Shown here: positions 43,739 to 52,112 of the stretch, in pieces
How the letters are laid out: each line of letters begins with the position of its first letter
Numbering within the stretch: position 1 is the first letter of the stretch
Assembly: GCF_001613425.1 (NCBI RefSeq)
Contig: NZ_BDCI01000017.1
Location: forward strand, 124,001-188,000
Direction of reading: 5' to 3'
Origin: Nocardia vulneris
GTDB taxonomy: Bacteria; Actinomycetota; Actinomycetes; Mycobacteriales; Mycobacteriaceae
Length of the DNA stretch: 64,000 nucleotides
Translations under genes and position numbers: made by a program
Notes under the pieces: model-generated
Database searches by the model: none
Told to the model about the DNA's origin: nothing
What the model saw: only the letters and a program-made list of their open reading frames with translations

Positions 43739-44982
43739 GGAATCAGGCGGCTGTCATAGCTGTTCGCGACGTGGTCGAGCATCCCGTACAGCGCGTCGGA
43801 GCCGAGCCGGGCCAGGTCGGCACGACCGGCGCTGGGCGGCAACGGAAGTCGGCCCAGCTCGCCCCAGCGCAACGCGCCCTGTTCGTCGAGCACGGTGGTC
43901 GCGGCGCCGAGGTTGTCGTTGTGCAGGCAGAACGGGACGTCGAGCAGCCCGGTGGCGAACGCCCGCAGCAGTGCCTCCCCGACGTCGGCGTGCAGATCGA
44001 GCACCGTGTCGATCAGCAGGCGCGCCTCGGCGAGCACCTCGGCGAAGTACATGTCCGCGGCCGGGGAGGCCGGATCGAGCGGTCCGGCAGCCTCTTCCGC
44101 GGCCATGCGCAAGGCCGCGATGTTCTCCGGCACGGACGGAATCTGCCAGGCCTCCGACACCGTCTTCACGATCATCCGCTCACAGCCGGTGGCGATGGCC
44201 AGCCGGGCGCTGTCGCGGATCAACCGGCTCGCGCCGTCGGGTGTGCGCGGGAACAGTCCCATATAGGTGTAGAACACGACGTGCCAGGTCACATCGCCGA
44301 GGTACTCGGCGGCCAGGGTCCGCAACGCCCGCAGCGCGCCGCGATCCTGTTCGGCCAATGTCCCCTGCGCGTAGCTGAACGACATGTAGCGTAACCCGTG
44401 CTGCCGGAAGAAGCAGCCCTCCAGCACGCCCATCGCGACCAGCAGCGAAGGTGGGCAGAGCTGGCCGAGCAGACAACCCCCGAAACTCTCGATATGGCCG
44501 AATTCGGTAGCGCCGGCGAGGAACCGGGTGCTTTCCGCCCAGGCGTCGATGGCCTCCCGCAGCGGCAGCCTGCTGTAGGGCAGGCAGTACGAGACCGGCC
44601 CGCCCTCGGTCGCGTCCAGGCCCACTTCGACCAGCCGCTCGAAGACCCGCAACGGCAGGGCGGTGCCGTGGCGCACCTGGACCGGGAAGTTCGGCCCGTA
44701 CAGTCCGGCGAGCAGTTTCCTGGTCTCCGCGACCGGATGCGAGACGAGCGGGTACCCGTTCAGCTCCTCCCCCGCGGCCAGACGTTCCAGCGGCGTCCGG
44801 TAGTCGCCGACGCGGGTGTAGCTGTCCAGCGTGAGCGTGCCTATCACCGGAAAATCCAGGTAGGCCACCCGGGCGAGACCGGACCGCATCGCCGACAGGC
44901 TGCCGAACCCCATGCGCGGCTGGACCACCAGCTGCCCGGCCGCGGCCCGGTCCGCCACGAAACGATCGAAGTACCCGGCCAC
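43735..44982 (-). CDS. glmE: B12-dependent glutamate mutase, epsilon subunit
   Basis: A 415-residue catalytic subunit of glutamate (methylaspartate) mutase, slightly shorter than the classical clostridial one. It is recognised by VQPRMGFGSLSAMRSGLARV near the N-terminus, LNGYPLVSHP, VRHGTALPLRVFERL and EGGPVSYCLPYSRLPL. With the B12-binding subunit encoded at 47703-48191 it should convert L-glutamate to (2S,3S)-3-methylaspartate by a radical carbon-skeleton rearrangement. It starts at GTG one base after the PP-loop gene. No 3-methylaspartase gene is nearby, so a biosynthetic rather than glutamate-fermentation role is likely. Confidence 0.88.
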   Translation of the reverse strand: MAGYFDRFVADRAAAGQLVVQPRMGFGSLSAMRSGLARVAYLDFPVIGTLTLDSYTRVGDYRTPLERLAAGEELNGYPLVSHPVAETRKLLAGLYGPNFPVQVRHGTALPLRVFERLVEVGLDATEGGPVSYCLPYSRLPLREAIDAWAESTRFLAGATEFGHIESFGGCLLGQLCPPSLLVAMGVLEGCFFRQHGLRYMSFSYAQGTLAEQDRGALRALRTLAAEYLGDVTWHVVFYTYMGLFPRTPDGASRLIRDSARLAIATGCERMIVKTVSEAWQIPSVPENIAALRMAAEEAAGPLDPASPAADMYFAEVLAEARLLIDTVLDLHADVGEALLRAFATGLLDVPFCLHNDNLGAATTVLDEQGALRWGELGRLPLPPSAGRADLARLGSDALYGMLDHVANSYDSRLIP

Positions 44983-44983
44983 G

Positions 44984-46468
44984 TCACCGGCCCGAGATCA
45001 GCTCTAGCGTCGGCAATCCGGAGCGCGGGTCCACCGTGCGCACCTGGGACTTGTGCGGATCGCCCGCGCGCACCTTGGCCATCACGGTGTCCCCGGCCGC
45101 GAAATCGACCAGGGCACTGCGATAGAGCGTGCGCAGATGGGTGACGGACAGCCCGGACACCTCGGTCAGCCACGCGGCGGCGTGGTCGTCGCCGGACTCG
45201 CCGCGCAGCACGGCGTGCAGCGCGGGCAGGTCGCCGCGCCGCTCGGGATGACAGCGTTCGACGAATTCCGTAAGGCGCGCACCCTCGTTCGTGAACGGCG
45301 AGAAGACCAGCGCGACCAACGCGTCCTCGCCCAGCCCGAAGGCCTTCTCCGCGAACGCCGCGGCCACCTCCCGCCGTGCCACGATCTTCTCCGGCGAGTC
45401 GTAGCGGGCGAGGGCCAGCTCGATGAGCTGGTCGGGCATCTCTTTCTTGCGCATCATCGTCTCGGCGAATTCCAAGTACTCGGTGATGCCCGCCTGGTAG
45501 GTGCGGCCCTCCACGTACTGCACCCGCAGACCACGGATGTGCGCCATGAGAGTCGGGTTGGCGCAATCGGATTCGGTGAAGCTGAAAGCCAGGTCGTCGA
45601 ACCGGAAACCGAGGAAATCGACGATCAGGTCCCAATGGTCGTGCACCCGATAGCTCACCAGGTCGTAGATGGAGACGAAGGTCGGCTGCACCGAGCGATC
45701 CCCCACCGCGACCTCACGCTCGGCCGGTTCTTGTTCGGCGGCGCCGAACAGCTCGTGGAAGTAGGCGTCGCCGACCCCGCGCAGCGCCTGCAGCAGATCC
45801 TGGAAGGTCATGCCCTTGCGCTGTACGTCGATGCCGATTCCCTTGGCCAGCCGCAGAATCCACGCCGCGTACAACGCCTGTTCCCGGCGCGAGTCGCCGG
45901 TCATGATCGCGTCGACCCCGCCCTGCCACCAGGCCGCGCGACCGTAGAAGTCGGCAACCGCCAGGTTGCAACTGTTGCAGAAGGTGGGGCGGCCGTCGCC
46001 CGCCGAGCGGTGCCCGTTCATCAGCACGTCTAGCCGGTTGATCGCCACCAGCTGGTCCGGCAGCGGCAGATCCACCCGGAAGCGGCGGATCTCGGTGTGG
46101 TCGATGGTGAGCAGTTCGGCGCGCTCGTCGGTCAGCAGACCCAGCGCCGAGTACACCCGATCGATGTTCTCCATGACCGCGCCGACCACGCCGGCATGGC
46201 GCATGTTCGCCACCCGCATCAGGAACGTACTGCCGTGCGCGAGTTGCAGATGCAGCTGCACGGCCCGCACGAACGCGACGACGTAGGTGCTGTCCTTGCC
46301 GCCGCCGTAGGCGACCATGACCTTGTAGCCGTCGAGGCGGTCCACCCCGCCCGCGGCCTCGACCAGCTTGTCGCCGACCGCCGCGACGCCGAGTTTCTCC
46401 TCCTCGGTGAGGAATCCGATCAGCTGCTCGTAGCGCGTCCGATCGTCGATACCATGTGCACTGTTCAC
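44984..46468 (-). CDS. PP-loop ATP pyrophosphatase-type enzyme with CxxC motif
   Basis: A 494-residue protein. The N-type ATP pyrophosphatase motif is GGGKDS at about residues 55-60 (in VMVAYGGGKDSTYVV). A CNSCN element at 164-168 may bind zinc or carry sulfur. The second half (from about residue 200) has no family I recognise. PP-loop enzymes adenylate a carbonyl for attack by ammonia, an amine or sulfur (asparagine synthase, QueC, tRNA lysidine synthetase, thiolation enzymes). The GTG at 46468 overlaps the upstream ATP-grasp stop (GTGA), supporting this start over a longer frame. It is probably a key assembly step of the pathway. The product is unknown. Confidence 0.75.
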   Translation of the reverse strand: MNSAHGIDDRTRYEQLIGFLTEEEKLGVAAVGDKLVEAAGGVDRLDGYKVMVAYGGGKDSTYVVAFVRAVQLHLQLAHGSTFLMRVANMRHAGVVGAVMENIDRVYSALGLLTDERAELLTIDHTEIRRFRVDLPLPDQLVAINRLDVLMNGHRSAGDGRPTFCNSCNLAVADFYGRAAWWQGGVDAIMTGDSRREQALYAAWILRLAKGIGIDVQRKGMTFQDLLQALRGVGDAYFHELFGAAEQEPAEREVAVGDRSVQPTFVSIYDLVSYRVHDHWDLIVDFLGFRFDDLAFSFTESDCANPTLMAHIRGLRVQYVEGRTYQAGITEYLEFAETMMRKKEMPDQLIELALARYDSPEKIVARREVAAAFAEKAFGLGEDALVALVFSPFTNEGARLTEFVERCHPERRGDLPALHAVLRGESGDDHAAAWLTEVSGLSVTHLRTLYRSALVDFAAGDTVMAKVRAGDPHKSQVRTVDPRSGLPTLELISGR

Positions 46469-47703
46469 AGCGATTCCGCCTCGAAGTCGAAGTTCTCGAT
46501 GATCTTCCGGATGCCCGCCTCGACGACGTGCTCGTCCTCGTGCAGCAAGATGAATCGCCCACGATGCAATGCGTCGTAGGCGCCGCCGGGCGCCAGCACC
46601 TGGCCCGGCGCGGGCAACAGCTCCCGCCAGAGCGCCGGCACCTGCTCCCGCATCGAGGACGCGCGCACCACCCGCTCGGCGTGCTCCTCGGATTTGGGCA
46701 TGATCAACCAACCCCCGGAGGCGTCGGCATAGTCGGGAACCTGCGGGACCGGGTCACCGGCCAGCGTCCGCAGGAACATCTCGTACAGGTTCACCCCGAA
46801 CACCCGGTACAGCAGGTGCGGGACCTCGGCGCCGCCCACCCGTCCGCCGATCTCGAGGAACACCGGATCACCCGCCGGGGTGATGAACACCTCGAGGTGA
46901 AAAGGCAAGCGGCGCAGATCGAGTGCGGACACCACCTGCTGGCAGAAGTCCTCGAGCATGGTCCGTCGCGGCGAGGACCGCAGCAGGACCGAGCCCAGCG
47001 GCTCGCCCTGGGCAAAGGACAAGCAGTCGTTGATATACCGGGAGACGGCCTGGAACACGACGTGGGCGTGGTCGTCGACGAAACCGTCGATATGGTAGAT
47101 CTCGCCCGCGACGAACTCCTCGACCTCGTAGCCGGACAGGTCCAGAACATCTAGTGCCGCATCGAGTTCCGCGTCGTCGTCCACCCGGCGCACGCCGATG
47201 CTGGCGGCGGCGGCCAGCGGCTTGAGGATCAGCGGAAAGCCGCGGTCGGCCGCGAACGCGCGCACCTGCTCGGCGCTCACACAGGAAGCGAAGCGCGGCA
47301 CCGGGATTCCCGCCTTCTCCAGCACCTGCTTCATCCGGACCTTGTCCCGGTAGACCGCGACCTCGTCCAGCGACGGCCCCGGAATATCCAGTTGCGCACG
47401 GACTTCGGCCGCGATCTCCAGCGTGAATTCCGACAGCGCGATCAGCTCGTCCACCGGGCCGACCCGCTCGATGATCTCCCGCACGGCCGCACCGAGCGCC
47501 GCCACGTCGTTGACGTCGGCGACCCGTACCTGCCACGCGATCTTGCCCGGATCGATCAGCACGCCATCGGCACCGGGACCATCCACGACGTAGCTCACCC
47601 GGTTCGCGTCGTGGTCGATGAACTCCTCGTAGCGGGTGAGTTCGTTGTCCCAGCGAATCCCGTCGAAGAACCGTGGCCACCGGTTGACGATGACGATATG
47701 CAT
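46465..47703 (-). CDS. ATP-grasp ligase (second of two)
   Basis: A 412-residue ATP-grasp protein. The central domain has FPLILKPLAAAASIGVRRV (Lys and glycine-rich loop, about residues 153-171), then EVEEFVAGEIYHIDGFV and VFLEIGGRVGGAEVPHLL, where Glu and Asn/Arg-type residues bind Mg-ATP. This set is typical of L-amino acid and peptide ligases. The ATG at 47703 overlaps the stop of the B12 subunit gene. It is distinct from the first ATP-grasp in the operon, so two ligations are likely. Confidence 0.85.
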   Translation of the reverse strand: MHIVIVNRWPRFFDGIRWDNELTRYEEFIDHDANRVSYVVDGPGADGVLIDPGKIAWQVRVADVNDVAALGAAVREIIERVGPVDELIALSEFTLEIAAEVRAQLDIPGPSLDEVAVYRDKVRMKQVLEKAGIPVPRFASCVSAEQVRAFAADRGFPLILKPLAAAASIGVRRVDDDAELDAALDVLDLSGYEVEEFVAGEIYHIDGFVDDHAHVVFQAVSRYINDCLSFAQGEPLGSVLLRSSPRRTMLEDFCQQVVSALDLRRLPFHLEVFITPAGDPVFLEIGGRVGGAEVPHLLYRVFGVNLYEMFLRTLAGDPVPQVPDYADASGGWLIMPKSEEHAERVVRASSMREQVPALWRELLPAPGQVLAPGGAYDALHRGRFILLHEDEHVVEAGIRKIIENFDFEAESL

Positions 47704-48191
47704 CAGAAGACCTCTCGCGATTCCGCGTTCTCGCTGTCCCACGGCGTGATCACGGCGCGATCCGCGCGCCAGGCCGAAAACCCTTGGGCCATACCGAAAC
47801 GCAGGAAACCGCGGAAGCGATCGATGGCGTCGTCACCGAGGAACACATCGGTGTAGCCCAGCTCGAGCAGTGCGCGCCGCACCCGGTCGTCGTCGGACAC
47901 CGCGGTGGTCAGCTTGCCGCCGATGGCGCACGGCACCTCGAGTCCGCGCTCGCGCAGTGCGGACAGCAGCACCTGGGCACCGTGGAACCCGTGCCCGTTG
48001 ACGCTCGACACGACCAGCAGATCGGGGCGATCCGCGCGGATGGCCTCGGCCACGCTCTGTACCGGCGTGCATGTCCCGAGGTTGCGCACCTCGGCGCCGT
48101 GCTCCTCGAGCAACTTCTGCAGATAGACCAGATTCCAGAGATGGGAATCGGATTCGACGGTGCTCAGCACGCACCGGAAAGTGGCGTTCAT
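47703..48191 (-). CDS. glmS: B12-dependent glutamate mutase, sigma (cobalamin-binding) subunit
   Basis: A 162-residue small B12-binding protein. The base-off cobalamin signature DxH is in STVESDSHLWNLVYLQKLLE, where His16-His18 region supplies the lower ligand. The usual following Gly is Asn here. LLVVSSVNGHG and the later GGKL element complete the Rossmann-like fold. It overlaps the MFS gene by ATGA. It pairs with the GlmE subunit, although two other genes lie between them. Confidence 0.82.
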   Translation of the reverse strand: MNATFRCVLSTVESDSHLWNLVYLQKLLEEHGAEVRNLGTCTPVQSVAEAIRADRPDLLVVSSVNGHGFHGAQVLLSALRERGLEVPCAIGGKLTTAVSDDDRVRRALLELGYTDVFLGDDAIDRFRGFLRFGMAQGFSAWRADRAVITPWDSENAESREVF

Positions 48192-49435
48192 GTCACGACC
48201 TCGACGTTAGCGTTCTCGCGGGCCAGGAGTGCTTTACGGAAACTGGCCATCGTCAACGGCAGGAATACCGCGCCGAACAGGCAGAGCAGGCAGCCCAGCC
48301 ACAGCGCAAGTCGTTGGGGGCCGATGGTGGCGCCCAGGCCACCGATCAGCAGACCCGCGATCGGATAGGACAAAAGGTTGAGCAAATAGAACGGCCCCAT
48401 CACCTTGCCGAGATGTTGGCCGGGGATCACCTTCACCCGCTGGGTGCGGTTGTAGATGTTGTAGAGCGCGTCGCCGACGAGCATCGCGACGAAGGCGGGC
48501 GCGTAGATCCAGTAGGACGGGGCCAGCGCCGCGATCAGGAACGCGACGCACATCAGCCAGAACCCGGTGGCGCCAATGGGTTCCACGCCGACACGGCGCA
48601 GCAGCGCGGGCATCAGCAGCAGGTTCAGCAGCCCGGTGACGCCGACCGCCGCGTTCAGCAGACCGTACGCGGAGTCGGGCGCTTTGAAGACGTCGGTGAC
48701 CAGGGCCGCGTTCGACACGATCAACACCCCCACCACCAGATTGATGGTGAAGTTGAGGATGCCGAGCAGCAGGACCGGACGGATGCGCACCATGAGCTGC
48801 CACCCGATGGCCAACTCCGCCAGCACTTTTCGGGCCGCCCACTCCACCCGCTGCCGGGTCTGCGGGCGGGGCAGCGGCAGCCAGGTCAGCGCGCTGATGC
48901 CGAAGGCGGCGGACGCGACGAGCAGCAGCCACAGCTTGCCCAGGAATGCCGCGGCCACGATCGCCAGCGCGGGCCCGAGCGCCATCGCGAGCAACTCCAT
49001 GTTCTGCACCAGCGACTGCACCGTGGCGATCTGGGAGTCCTTGGCCAGCTGGGGCACCATCCGCTCGATCGACATCCGGATCGGCGCCACACACAGCGAC
49101 AGGAACGCACCGCCCGCCATCAGCGCGGGCACCATCCAGTCGGGCTGGACGACGCAGACGAACACGACGGTCAGCAGGATCAGCGCCCGCAGCACCGCGA
49201 CCCGGGTGAACAGCCTGGCCCCGCCGTCGCGGTCGGCGAGCAGACCGGCGAACGGGTAGGCGATCAGGGCGGGCGCCCATTCCAGCGCGAACGCGAAGCC
49301 GAGGGTGGACACCTGCTTGGTGTCGTGAAAGATCAACAGCGGCACCGCGAACAGCACCACTTGTTCGGCGACCAGCCCGAGCAGAACGCCGGTGGCGAAC
49401 AGCGCGCTGTGCCGCGGCACCGCTCGCGGCGTCAT
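48188..49435 (-). CDS. major facilitator superfamily transporter
   Basis: A 415-residue membrane protein with about 12 spans. The cytoplasmic loop 2-3 element is AGLLADRDGGARLFTR. It looks like the MFS_3/enterobactin-exporter-type group. It overlaps the monooxygenase gene by ATGA upstream and the B12 subunit gene downstream. Position inside the operon suggests export of the pathway product and possibly self-protection. Confidence 0.85.
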   Translation of the reverse strand: MTPRAVPRHSALFATGVLLGLVAEQVVLFAVPLLIFHDTKQVSTLGFAFALEWAPALIAYPFAGLLADRDGGARLFTRVAVLRALILLTVVFVCVVQPDWMVPALMAGGAFLSLCVAPIRMSIERMVPQLAKDSQIATVQSLVQNMELLAMALGPALAIVAAAFLGKLWLLLVASAAFGISALTWLPLPRPQTRQRVEWAARKVLAELAIGWQLMVRIRPVLLLGILNFTINLVVGVLIVSNAALVTDVFKAPDSAYGLLNAAVGVTGLLNLLLMPALLRRVGVEPIGATGFWLMCVAFLIAALAPSYWIYAPAFVAMLVGDALYNIYNRTQRVKVIPGQHLGKVMGPFYLLNLLSYPIAGLLIGGLGATIGPQRLALWLGCLLCLFGAVFLPLTMASFRKALLARENANVEVVT

Positions 49436-50544
49436 GCCAACCGTCTCTCGTGTTCCCGGATCAGGGGCAGCACGTGGGTGTAGAAGATCCGCATCTCGTC
49501 CCTGGTCGGCCAGCCGGAGAAGATGAACTCGCTGACCCCGTGCGCCTTGTACTGGTAGAGGTAGTCGGCGACCTCCTGATAGCTGCCGACCACACACAGC
49601 GCGGGGCCGCCGCGATACGGCACGAACCCGGAGTAGATCATCGGCGAGAGCCAGTCGCCGTCGGCTTGTTCGGCGAGCCGGAAGGAGGTCTTGACGGCCT
49701 CGGAGTCCGAGGCCGCGACGACCTCGGCAACCCACGCCTTGTGCGCCTCGTCCGGGTTCTCCTGCATGGCGGCGAGATCGGTGAGCGCCTGCTCCCGGGT
49801 CTCTCTGGCCAGCACGTGCATCCGGGTGCCGACCCGAATACCTTTGTCCAGCACCGGCCTTGCCGCGGCGCCCATCCCCTCCGGGGTATCGCCGTAGCGC
49901 AACCAGCAGTCGCCGAACATGGCGGCCGTCTCCTGCGCGACCCCCGACGCGCCGCTCAGATAGATCTCGGGCCGGCCGCCGTCCTTGTAGCCGAGGCCGA
50001 GCGCCGCCTCTTTGATGACGTAGTGGTCGCCCTCGTAGGTCAGCGGCTTCTCGCCACGCCAGAACCGGTGGCAGATCTCCAGGAACTCCTGGGTGCGGGC
50101 GTACCGCCCGTCGTGCGCGACGAAGTCGCCGTAGCCCGCCTGCTCGGCCGGGGAGATGCCGGCGACCAGGTTCAGCGAGATCCGCCCGTTCGACATCCAC
50201 GAGATCGTGTTCACCACCTGGGTGAACAGCGTCGGCGACAGCAGGCCGGGCCGGTAGGCGAGGATGAAGGTGACGTTCTCGGTCTCCCGGACCAGCGCGC
50301 CGATCATCGGCAGCGGATCGGGCATGTAGTCGGCGATGCCCATCAGCAGGGAGTCGACGCCGAGCGCGTCGGCCTCCTGCACGAAGGAGACCATCCCGTC
50401 GAAGTCGAGTTCGCCGACTCGATACTTCTCGGTGGCCTTTTGCTGCCCGCTGTCCAGCGGCGCACACCAGTGGAACCTCAACTCGCCGCGGTCGGCCTCA
50501 TGTGTATGAGACAGCGGAGCAAAGGTTGTACGGTCGTAGTTCAT
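49432..50544 (-). CDS. luciferase-like FMN-dependent monooxygenase (SsuD-type)
   Basis: A 370-residue bacterial luciferase-like TIM-barrel enzyme resembling alkanesulfonate monooxygenase SsuD. Visible marks are ADALGVDSLLMGIADYMPDP, ISWMSNGRISLNLVAGISP and the late PEIYLSGASGVAQETAAMFG. It needs reduced FMN from a separate reductase, which is not in the operon. It leads the minus-strand cluster operon. In such pathways these enzymes hydroxylate amines, cleave C-S bonds or oxidise amino acids; the step here is unknown. Confidence 0.85.
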   Translation of the reverse strand: MNYDRTTFAPLSHTHEADRGELRFHWCAPLDSGQQKATEKYRVGELDFDGMVSFVQEADALGVDSLLMGIADYMPDPLPMIGALVRETENVTFILAYRPGLLSPTLFTQVVNTISWMSNGRISLNLVAGISPAEQAGYGDFVAHDGRYARTQEFLEICHRFWRGEKPLTYEGDHYVIKEAALGLGYKDGGRPEIYLSGASGVAQETAAMFGDCWLRYGDTPEGMGAAARPVLDKGIRVGTRMHVLARETREQALTDLAAMQENPDEAHKAWVAEVVAASDSEAVKTSFRLAEQADGDWLSPMIYSGFVPYRGGPALCVVGSYQEVADYLYQYKAHGVSEFIFSGWPTRDEMRIFYTHVLPLIREHERRLA

Positions 50545-51110
50545 TTTTATCGGGATTCACTTCCGGTATCGCAGCGGAGGCTGGAGAAGGTGCTCAGCAT
50601 CAATTCAGACAACGACTGATCCAAGTCCACCCTCTCAGAATTCACACACCCGGAGCTGCACCCCCCAGATGCTCCCGAAGGGAAGTCGCACCCCATTCCA
50701 ACTCCCCGGCCCTGTTAAAGCCAAGTTACCTCGGCCCACACCGGCTGTCAAAGGGAAGCGAGAAACCCCCGCCACCTCGGATTCTGCAATTCGAGTGAAA
50801 AAGATCTTGCGCGTCAGACCCCCCGGACGGGGGGTGGACAGGACGATCCCCCAGGGGGAGAATGGGCCAGTGACCAGTGCATATGTAGCCAGTCCACGGG
50901 GAACGGGGGGTTCTATGAAAGCTTCCACGCAATAGTTTCCCGCCAGTTACCGGGTATTCGGATAAACGTTATCCCAGAGCGGGACGATTGCCTACGAGGG
51001 CACGGGCGTAAATAAAGGCGCAATCGCGGATCGGCGGCTCGACGCTGGGGCTCGAGCACGCTTTCCGATAATTCCGCTACACCCGCACGGACTATCGAAC
51101 GGATCGAACT
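50545..51110. other. long divergent intergenic region between the two operons of the B12 cluster
   Basis: This is 566 bases with no convincing gene. It separates the divergent monooxygenase and asparagine-synthetase-like operons and must hold both promoters. The middle has several tight G/C palindromes (50818-50859) and G-runs. Around 50930-51060 the DNA is AT-richer and may contain the rightward promoter. No cobalamin riboswitch hairpin set was recognised, although the operon encodes B12 enzymes. Confidence 0.5.
50818..50859. promoter_or_regulatory. paired C/G palindromes, candidate regulator sites
   Basis: ACCCCCCGGACGGGGGGT at 50818-50835 and TCCCCCAGGGGGA at 50847-50859 are two near-perfect inverted repeats 11 bases apart. 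Further G-runs follow (CGGGGGG near 50905). They could be binding sites of a pathway regulator shared by both operons, or RNA hairpins in a long leader. No adjacent regulator gene is present. Confidence 0.45.
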
Positions 51111-52112
51111 TTGCCTGAAACGACGGAACCAGCGAGATCGGCTCTACCACTGCCGCGCGCGCATCTCACCTCGAAACGAACCATCGCCGCATTGACGGTG
51201 CAGGCTCGATTCCTGGCGGCCGCGCGGGAATTCCTGACCGCAGAGGGCTTCACCGAACTGCTGCCACCCATCATCGGTCCGGTGACCGATCCGGGCGCCC
51301 GCGGCGCGAAACAGGTCGACATCGACTACTACGGTCATCGCTACAAGCTGATGACCAGTGGCATCCTCTACAAGCAGTCGTCATTGCTCGCCTTCGAGAA
51401 GATCTTCCACGTGGCGCCGAACGTACGCCTGGAACCACTGGAGACCGCGGTGACCCACCGCCACCTCGCGGAGTTCCACCAGCTCGACGTGGAGATCGCG
51501 AACGGATCCCGCGAGGACGCCATGGATGTGGCCGAACGCGTGACGAAGTACGCGGTGGAATACGTCCTGAGCAACGCCCAGACCGAGCTGGAGGTGCTCG
51601 GCCGCGATCTCGAACAGTTGAAGCAGGTGATCGCGGCACCCTACGGTCGCACGCGCCACACCGCCGCGGTGCAGCAACTGCGCGAGCTCGGCTACGACCA
51701 GCGCGAGCACACCGAAATCGATTGGGCAGGTGAGGAAATCATCTCCGCGGCGGCCCCCCGACCGTTCTTCATCACCGACTACCCGAAGGGCTCGCGCGGC
51801 TTCTACGACAGCGAGAACCCCGACGAGCCCGGCATGCTGCGCAATTTCGACCTGATCTTCCCGGGTGGATTCGGCGAGATGATGAGCGGTAGCGAGCGCG
51901 AGTCCGACTACCGCACGCTGCTCACCCGGATGCGCGAAACCGGTGAGAATCCGGCCAAATACGAGTGGTACCTCACCCTTGCCCGCGAAGGCCTTTCGCC
52001 CAGTGCGGGTTTCGGGCTCGGCGTGGAGCGGTTCACTCGCTTCCTGGCCGGGCTGGACGCGGTCTGGCAAGCCACCGCCTACCCGAAGGTGCCCGGGGAG
52101 CCCCGGCCATGA
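51111..52112 (+). CDS. archaeal-type asparagine synthetase (AsnRS catalytic-core paralogue)
   Basis: A protein of about 333 residues built only of the class II aspartyl/asparaginyl-tRNA synthetase catalytic core, with no anticodon-binding domain. Visible class II motifs are FTELLPPIIGPVTDP (motif 1 region), FHVAPNVRLEP leading to EFHQLDVEI (motif 2 region) and SAGFGLGVERFTRFL (motif 3 with its Arg), plus DLIFPGGFGEMMSGSERE. This layout matches the Pyrococcus AsnRS-derived asparagine synthetase, which amidates aspartate with ammonia. Beside glutamate mutase it may amidate 3-methylaspartate. Its TTG start at 51111 has no clear ribosome binding site, so the start is uncertain. It is coupled by ATGA to the next gene. 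Confidence 0.8.
   Translation: MPETTEPARSALPLPRAHLTSKRTIAALTVQARFLAAAREFLTAEGFTELLPPIIGPVTDPGARGAKQVDIDYYGHRYKLMTSGILYKQSSLLAFEKIFHVAPNVRLEPLETAVTHRHLAEFHQLDVEIANGSREDAMDVAERVTKYAVEYVLSNAQTELEVLGRDLEQLKQVIAAPYGRTRHTAAVQQLRELGYDQREHTEIDWAGEEIISAAAPRPFFITDYPKGSRGFYDSENPDEPGMLRNFDLIFPGGFGEMMSGSERESDYRTLLTRMRETGENPAKYEWYLTLAREGLSPSAGFGLGVERFTRFLAGLDAVWQATAYPKVPGEPRP

Noticed and set aside
42473..48191. Glutamate fermentation by the methylaspartate pathway
   Set aside because: No 3-methylaspartase, mesaconate hydratase or citramalate lyase is present; ATP-grasp ligases and an exporter are.
50635..50935. Overlapping frames of about 90 residues on both strands between the two B12-cluster operons
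   Set aside because: Both lack good starts, encode low-complexity sequence and cross the palindromes. The region reads better as regulatory.
50920..50937. Seven-codon frame MKASTQ just after a G-run in the divergent region
   Set aside because: Too short to support, and there is no clear ribosome binding site.
50545..51110. Cobalamin riboswitch upstream of the B12-enzyme operon
   Set aside because: No B12-box-like conserved sequence or long multi-stem leader was recognised by eye; a covariance-model search would decide.
51111..52112. Ordinary asparaginyl- or aspartyl-tRNA synthetase
   Set aside because: There is no N-terminal anticodon-binding domain, the length is far too short, and the operon is biosynthetic.
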